Shown here in pieces: positions 5,976 through 9,250 of a stretch of 9,250 bases of DNA. The notes below the pieces were generated by a model. It saw only the letters and a program-made list of their open reading frames with translations, had not been told where the DNA came from and made no database searches. Origin of the DNA: Hydrogenophilales bacterium RIFOXYD1_FULL_62_11 (GTDB lineage: Bacteria > Pseudomonadota > Gammaproteobacteria > Burkholderiales > Thiobacillaceae); assembly GCA_001802655.1 (NCBI GenBank), contig MGZO01000077.1:69015-78264 (forward strand), written 5' to 3'. A program made the position numbers and the translations under genes. The stretch's first letter is position 1, and every line of letters starts with the position of its first letter.

Positions 5976-6719
5976 ATGACGCTGCTGCTGATCGCCGCGC
6001 TGTTCCTGCCCCTGTTCCCGCTGAGCATCGTGTTCAATGGCGCCCTTGCGCAGCTGCGCAAGCCGGTCGCACAGTGCGTGCTGCTCCTCGTGTGGCCGCA
6101 GCTCGGCGTGGCGCTGCTGACGCTTGCATCGCACGCGGTGCCGCCCTACGTCGTGCCGTGGGCGTTGCTCACGGCCGGGTTCTACGCCCTGCGCCTGCTC
6201 ACCGTGCGCGACATGGGGCAGTGGGCCGGCGTTCTCGCCACCTCCGCGCTCGCGCTGACCTGGGCACTCGCCGCCGGCGGTGCCGATCGCGCGGAACTGC
6301 ATGCGTTCGCATTCTGGTTCAGCCTGCCAGCGGCCCTGGTGGCCCTGCTTGCGCATCCGCTGGCGCGCCGCTTTGGCGCCGCCTACGCGGGCCTGCAGGG
6401 CGGCCTCATCGGCAGCCAGCCGCGTCTATCCGGCGCGCTGACGCTGACCGTGCTGGCGGCCGTCGCCACGCCTCCCTTCCCGGGCTTCTTCGCGCTCCTG
6501 AATTTGCTGCAGAAGCTCGACTTGAGCGGCGCGGTGGGCGTGCTGGCAATCTGGCTGGTCTGGGGCTGGGCCGCGACGAAGCTGCTGCAGGGCTTCATCT
6601 TCGGTGCCGAGCGCGCCGTGGCCTCCGGCGACATCGGGCGCATTTCGAGCCTGGCCTACACCGGCGTGCTGGGCGTTTTCGTGATTGCCGGACTCTATCT
6701 GACAGGAGGCGGCCTATGA
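5976..6719 (+). CDS. Polytopic membrane protein between dabB and dabA (antiporter-subunit-like)
   Basis: This 247-residue protein is almost wholly hydrophobic, with about 7-8 candidate membrane segments (near 2-21, 31-51, 57-76, 83-101, 110-128, 151-164, 185-205, 225-243). I do not know a gene name. TPPFPGFFALLNLLQK (165-180) resembles the GxPPFxGFxxK segment in the C-terminal half of NuoM, NuoN and Mrp subunits, and WGWAATKLLQGFIFG (196-210) puts K202 inside a later helix. It could be a shortened or half-size relative of the proton-conducting subunits. ATG at 5976 is 1 nt after the dabB stop, and its TGA overlaps the dabA ATG (ATGA, 6716-6719), so the three products are probably made in fixed ratio. 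I infer a third subunit or assembly factor of this DAB complex. It lacks a signal peptide beyond its first membrane helix. Confidence 0.85.
   Translation: MTLLLIAALFLPLFPLSIVFNGALAQLRKPVAQCVLLLVWPQLGVALLTLASHAVPPYVVPWALLTAGFYALRLLTVRDMGQWAGVLATSALALTWALAAGGADRAELHAFAFWFSLPAALVALLAHPLARRFGAAYAGLQGGLIGSQPRLSGALTLTVLAAVATPPFPGFFALLNLLQKLDLSGAVGVLAIWLVWGWAATKLLQGFIFGAERAVASGDIGRISSLAYTGVLGVFVIAGLYLTGGGL
6704..6709 (+). promoter_or_regulatory. Ribosome binding site of dabA inside the preceding gene
   Basis: AGGAGG lies 6 nt before the dabA ATG at 6716 and within the last codons of the membrane-protein gene. With the ATGA overlap it fixes the dabA start and suggests coupled translation. Confidence 0.8.
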
Positions 6720-9250
6720 ATCTGGCGCTCGGGCGGCGTCTCAAGATCCGCGCCATCGTCCACGTGGCAGGGGAGCCGATCCCCTTCTTCTGGCCGATGC
6801 GCACCTTTATCCACCACAACCCGCTCTACGGACTGGAACACCTGCCGTTCGACCAGGCGGTGGCGGCGGGCGAGCGGTTGTTCCGTGCGCGCGGCTATTT
6901 GCCGCGCGCACTCCAGCAGCGCCAGCTGGCTGAGGGCAAGGTGGACCGCGCCGTGCTGGCGGACCAGGTGGCGCACTTCCTCGCCGGGCAGCCGGCCATT
7001 GCCGGGCTCGATCTGGAACGGCTGCTGATGACGCTTCTGACCCGGATCGAGACGCCGATCGGGGCGCTGCCCACACTCGCTCATGCGGGCGATATCCACG
7101 CCGTACTGGCCGGGCAGGCACTGCCGCCCCGCGAAATCGGAGCCGCGGCGCTGCTGGCGCAGGTCGGCGCCGACATGCCGCCAGGCCGGCCGCTCTATGC
7201 CATCGTCGACATGTTGTTCGGCACCGAGATCGGCGCGACGCTCGACGAGCTGGTGATCAAGAGCTGCCTCGATTTCTTCGATGAGGGGCAGTCGGTGTGG
7301 CAGATGCCGGGCCGCGAAAAGGGCCTGTTCGCGGCCTGGAGCGCAGTGGCGCGGCGCAACCTGCGCCTGTTCATCCGCGGCCTGCACATCAAGCGCATCC
7401 TCGCCGTCGACGACACCCCGGAGGGCATCATCAGCTACGTCATGGACGAACTGGGCGTGCCCGAGGACGACTGGATGAGCCATTTCACCTGCGAGCTGAC
7501 GCGGCTGCACGGCTGGGCCGGCTTCATCCGCTGGCGCGCGGGGGCCAAACACTATCATTGGGCCCGCCACTATCCCGCCGACCTGGTCGACTATCTCGCG
7601 ATCCGCCTCGTGCTGGGCCTGGCGCTGCTGCGCGAGCACGCCGAGCGCAAGGGCTCGCCGGCGAACCTCGCGGATCTCGCGCGCTTCGTCGAGTCGCATC
7701 CGGCGGAAGCGTATCTACGGCGCGAGTTCCACGGCGGCCACGTCCTGCCGGAGATGGCGCATGCGGTCGAGGACTCCATCGCCGCACGGCGTCCGGCGCG
7801 AATCGCCCGCCTGCTGCCGCAGTACCTCGCGCGCAAGCGCGAGTATGAGGCGCGGCGGCGCGCCGCCGAGCTGCACGGACTCGCGGCCTGCGCCGGTATG
7901 GACGACGCCCTGCCCCGTCTGGCGCCCGACGACGTCGCCCATCTGACCGCCATGCTCGCCCGCTTCGAGCGGGAGGAAGGGGGCATGTGGCTGCGCGCGC
8001 TGGAGGCGCACTACATGAGCGGGTTGCTGCGGGGTCTCGACCTGGCCTGGCCGGCGCCGAGCGAGAGGCGGCCTTTCGCGCAGGTGATGTTCTGCATCGA
8101 CGTGCGCTCGGAACGCATCCGGCGCCATCTGGAGAAGGTTGGCGACTACCAGACCTTCGGCATCGCCGGCTTCTTCGGCGTGCCGGTCAGCTTCATCGGC
8201 CTGGAGAAAGGCAGCGAGACCCATCTCTGCCCGGTGGTGGCGAGCCCGAAGAACGTGGTGCTGGAACTCGCGATCGCGCGCAGCGCAGCCGACGAGGCCT
8301 TCGTCTCGACGCTGGAGCAGGTGTTTCACGAACTGAAGGCCTCGGTGCTGTCGCCCTTCATCACGGTGGAGGCGATCGGCCTCCTGTTCGGCCTCGACAT
8401 GTTCGGCAAGAGTCTCGCGCCGCTCGCCTATGCCCGCTGGCGCCAGCGGCTGCACCCGGACAAGCCGGACAGCCGTCTGCTGCTCGACAAGCTGTCGCGC
8501 GAGCAGGCCGAATCCATCATCCGCTCGCTGCAACGTGCCCTGATCGTCAAGGCGGTGGGGCGCGAGCTCGGCATCCAGCGCGAAGCAATCACCGACGAGA
8601 TGATCCGCGAACTGCGCGAGACGGCGCTCGGTAACCACGCCGGGGCCACTGACTTCGCGCGTGTGTTCAGGCTTGACGCCGAGGCAGAGGGGCGTTTCAT
8701 CAGGCGCCTGCAGAAGGTCTACCGCATCAATCGAGGCTACGCGCAGATTCAGCTCGAACGCCTGGGGCGTATCGGTTTCACGCTCGATGAGCAGGTGCAT
8801 TTCCTCGGCCAGGCGCTGCGCTCGATCGGCCTCGTCGAAGGCTTCTCGCGCTTCGTGCTGTTGACCGGCCACGGCAGCACGTCCGAAAACAACCCATACG
8901 AATCCGCGCTCGACTGCGGCGCCTGCGGCGGCAACCACGGCATCACCAACGCCCGCGTACTGGCGCAGATCGCCAACAAGACTGCGGTGCGCGCGCGCCT
9001 GCGCGAGCAGGGTGTTGCGATCCCCGACGACACCTGGTTCGTCCCGGCCTTCCACAACACCACCACCGACGAGCTTTGCTTGCACGACCTTGACCTGTTG
9101 CCGCCGGGCCACCTCGTCTACACCGAACGCCTGATCAACGGGTTGCAGGCGGCCTCGCGCCTGTGCGCGGCCGAACGCATGGTCACGCTCGAGAGCGAGG
9201 CCGCTGCGGGCCGGGGCGGCGACCCGGCCCGCGCCTATCGACTGGCGCGG
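6716..9250 (+). CDS. dabA: DabA, DUF2309 zinc-site subunit of a DAB inorganic-carbon pump (cut by window edge)
   Basis: The frame stays open for 845 codons to the window end, so the C-terminus is missing. DabA is a cytoplasm-facing, membrane-bound relative of beta-carbonic anhydrases that hydrates CO2 to bicarbonate with DabB. The N-terminal family signature FFWPMRTFIHHNPLYGLEHL (24-43) is present. The zinc site is intact: C460 and D462 in FCIDVRSE (with R464, the CxDxR pattern), H719 in TGHGSTSENNP and C734 in SALDCGACGG. Spacings of 2 between the first pair and 15 between the last pair match those I recall for Halothiobacillus DabA2 (C351, D353, H524, C539). The first zinc cysteine lies about 110 residues later than there and the gap between the pairs is about 86 residues longer, so this is a long-form DabA, probably 1000 residues or more (inference). 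Last visible gene of the operon; ATG overlaps the previous stop. Confidence 0.95.
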   Translation, partial: MNLALGRRLKIRAIVHVAGEPIPFFWPMRTFIHHNPLYGLEHLPFDQAVAAGERLFRARGYLPRALQQRQLAEGKVDRAVLADQVAHFLAGQPAIAGLDLERLLMTLLTRIETPIGALPTLAHAGDIHAVLAGQALPPREIGAAALLAQVGADMPPGRPLYAIVDMLFGTEIGATLDELVIKSCLDFFDEGQSVWQMPGREKGLFAAWSAVARRNLRLFIRGLHIKRILAVDDTPEGIISYVMDELGVPEDDWMSHFTCELTRLHGWAGFIRWRAGAKHYHWARHYPADLVDYLAIRLVLGLALLREHAERKGSPANLADLARFVESHPAEAYLRREFHGGHVLPEMAHAVEDSIAARRPARIARLLPQYLARKREYEARRRAAELHGLAACAGMDDALPRLAPDDVAHLTAMLARFEREEGGMWLRALEAHYMSGLLRGLDLAWPAPSERRPFAQVMFCIDVRSERIRRHLEKVGDYQTFGIAGFFGVPVSFIGLEKGSETHLCPVVASPKNVVLELAIARSAADEAFVSTLEQVFHELKASVLSPFITVEAIGLLFGLDMFGKSLAPLAYARWRQRLHPDKPDSRLLLDKLSREQAESIIRSLQRALIVKAVGRELGIQREAITDEMIRELRETALGNHAGATDFARVFRLDAEAEGRFIRRLQKVYRINRGYAQIQLERLGRIGFTLDEQVHFLGQALRSIGLVEGFSRFVLLTGHGSTSENNPYESALDCGACGGNHGITNARVLAQIANKTAVRARLREQGVAIPDDTWFVPAFHNTTTDELCLHDLDLLPPGHLVYTERLINGLQAASRLCAAERMVTLESEAAAGRGGDPARAYRLAR

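Noticed and set aside
4865..6061. 398-codon antisense frame opposite dabB and the next gene
   Set aside because: Low-complexity His/Asp/Arg-rich translation typical of a GC-rich shadow; the plus-strand genes are clear.
4295..6719. Part of a complex I (nuo) operon
   Set aside because: The NuoL-like gene is followed by a DUF2309 gene rather than nuoM/nuoN, and the gene order matches DAB carbon-uptake operons.
7715..9112. 465-codon antisense frame opposite dabA
   Set aside because: It mirrors dabA codons in a high-GC3 gene, where long antisense frames are common. The plus-strand frame carries the full DUF2309 signature and zinc ligands.

Overview
The window looks like carbon-fixation DNA from a chemolithoautotrophic, GC-rich proteobacterium. 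A Thiobacillus-like sulfur oxidiser is my best guess, but no taxonomic marker gene is present, so that is inference. Two blocks meet here. The left block is the end of a RubisCO (cbb) gene cluster. The right block is an inorganic-carbon uptake operon of the DAB type.

Left block, about 1-2970. cbbO (66-2408, +) encodes the VWA-domain adaptor of the CbbQO RubisCO activase; its usual partner cbbQ and RubisCO itself should lie just off the left edge. After cbbO comes a structured 118-base spacer that holds a second copy of the last 11 codons and stop of cbbO, spelled almost wholly with different synonymous codons. A small unrecognised ORF follows (2527-2820, +). A short intergenic stretch (2821-2969) carries two separate direct-repeat pairs, each with a 20-base period, and a weak terminator-like hairpin for the opposing gene.

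Middle. cbbR (2970-3950, -) encodes the LysR-type regulator of CO2-fixation genes. It converges on the cbbO block and diverges from the DAB operon. The 344-base divergent region (3951-4294) has an AT-rich part next to cbbR with a plausible cbbR promoter and a CbbR-like TNA-N7-TNA site. The rest is GC-rich with no convincing gene, and a hairpin with a short T-run lies just before the DAB operon.

Right block, 4295 to the window end (+). Three tightly packed genes form one operon. dabB encodes a NuoL/Mrp-antiporter-like membrane subunit. An unnamed gene encodes a 247-residue polytopic membrane protein with a NuoM/NuoN-like motif. dabA encodes a DUF2309 protein with a beta-carbonic-anhydrase-like zinc site and is cut by the right edge after 845 codons. 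Junctions are 1 nt apart (dabB/middle gene) and overlap by 4 nt (middle gene/dabA). DabA-DabB complexes are known energy-coupled CO2-to-bicarbonate traps.

Together the genes suggest a coordinated programme: DAB raises internal inorganic carbon, CbbQO keeps RubisCO active, and CbbR probably links the two. The least familiar parts are the third membrane subunit, altered ion-path residues in DabB, and the recoded duplicate of the cbbO 3' end.
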